Source: Streptomyces sp. GQFP
GTDB taxonomy: Bacteria; Actinomycetota; Actinomycetes; Streptomycetales; Streptomycetaceae
Direction: 5' to 3'
Length of the DNA stretch: 64,000 bases
Assembly: GCF_021545335.1 (NCBI RefSeq)
Contig: NZ_CP089312.1
Location: forward strand, 1 to 64,000
The translations under genes and the position numbers were made by a program. The notes beneath the pieces were generated by a model. That model had not been told where the DNA came from. It did no database searches and saw nothing but the letters and a program-made list of their open reading frames with translations. Positions 63,382 to 64,000 of the stretch are shown piece by piece. Position 1 is the first letter of the stretch. Each line of letters starts with the position of its first letter.

Positions 63382-64000
63382 ATGACACGCAACACGCGAA
63401 GAAGATCGAAGACTGCCCGCCGGGCGGTAGGCGCGGCGGCCGCACTGGCCATCGGCGCCGGTGGGTTGGTGGCGGTCAACATCTACGCCTCGGCCGACGA
63501 GACCGGCGCGTCGAAGGGCTCTGCCCAGAACCAGGTGCTCGCGGCCGGCAGCTCCACCATCGACTGCCCCGATGTCGGCCAGCAGTTGACCTCCGTGCCC
63601 GCCCAGGCGAAGGCCCAGGTCGACAAGGAGCTGGCGCTCCTCGACAAGCAGATCTCCGAGGCGTACCAGCGCCTTTCCACCTCGCAGAGGGCGATCGCCC
63701 AGGACCCCAACTTCGCCCAGAACGCGATCATCGGCCCGCTGAAGGACAAGCGGAAGGCGACGATCGACCGGATCGCCACCGCCATCGGCCGGGTGGCGGC
63801 CAAGCCGCAGGGCCTTGACGCCCTGGCGGCCTGCACGCTCAAGGCCACCGGCAACCAGCCCGCCGCCGGTCAGCCCAGCGCCAGCGCGAGCCCGAGCAAC
63901 AACACCAATGCCGGCGTGGTCGGCAACGGCCCCGTCGCCGCCGACTTCGTCGACATCACCAAGGTGAAGGCCAACGTGAGCGCGCCGGCCAGGTCGGCGA
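63382..64000 (+). CDS. Secreted protein, start only (DUF1996-like)
   Basis: Only the first 206 residues lie in the window; the gene continues beyond 64000. ATG 63382 follows GAGAGG and opens a signal peptide (RRAVGAAAALAIGAGGLVAV, site near ASA-DE). A helical, cysteine-containing region follows (CPDVGQQLTSVPAQAKAQVD), and then a Ser/Ala/Pro/Asn-rich linker. The last visible residues, VAADFVDITKVKANVSAPAR, resemble the start of a DUF1996 domain. The full domain cannot be confirmed. Confidence 0.6.
   Translation, partial: MTRNTRRRSKTARRAVGAAAALAIGAGGLVAVNIYASADETGASKGSAQNQVLAAGSSTIDCPDVGQQLTSVPAQAKAQVDKELALLDKQISEAYQRLSTSQRAIAQDPNFAQNAIIGPLKDKRKATIDRIATAIGRVAAKPQGLDALAACTLKATGNQPAAGQPSASASPSNNTNAGVVGNGPVAADFVDITKVKANVSAPARSA

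Overview
The window is high-GC actinobacterial DNA of Streptomyces type. The evidence is very high GC with strong third-position bias, many GTG starts, and typical families: PucR, SARP/AfsR-type and MmyB-type XRE regulators, F420-dependent enzymes, DUF5958 and DUF1152 proteins, and siderophore FecCD transporters. The species cannot be named from the sequence. Many truncated genes and insertion sequences suggest an accessory region, perhaps a chromosome arm or a plasmid.

Left part (1-10 kb): a decayed TetR gene lies beside a small basic DNA-binding-type gene. An IS256-like element split that small gene, and an IS4-like element later split the IS256 copy; both 8-bp target duplications are visible. 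Next comes a tightly coupled three-gene operon (4342-7798, minus strand). It encodes an HTH protein, a 706-aa protein with a layout like a very divergent family-B DNA polymerase, and a second HTH protein. An IS1182-like element with a frameshifted transposase follows.

Middle (10-36 kb): intact metabolic and regulatory modules are separated by gene debris. Intact modules include PucR with a ferredoxin reductase and fatty-acid desaturase, an SDR with an XRE regulator, an ADP-ribosylglycohydrolase, an SGNH hydrolase, a TetR-monooxygenase pair with operator repeats, a DUF2975-HTH pair, an AAA ATPase, an F420-type nitroreductase, an S66 peptidase and an antitoxin/Doc-like pair behind three GGTACC repeats. 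Debris includes remnants of DnaE, a DNA ligase, GntR/RraA, Fic, an AfsR-type regulator and a GH32-like enzyme.

Right part (36-64 kb): a 1027-aa GH18 chitinase without a signal peptide ends in a DUF6973-like domain. A minus-strand gene train from 54238 to about 39305 encodes a three-domain kinase/aminotransferase, a LacI regulator, a complete oligopeptide-type ABC importer, a P1 peptidase, a C45 acyltransferase-like hydrolase, a MOSC-reductase and a C-S lyase-like aminotransferase. Two near-identical palindromes suggest LacI control at two promoters. One importer permease carries twelve 42-bp repeats. An iron-box-linked siderophore uptake operon, a mosaic of gene fragments, an F420-dependent LLM enzyme, an SMI1/KNR4 protein and the start of a secreted protein close the window.
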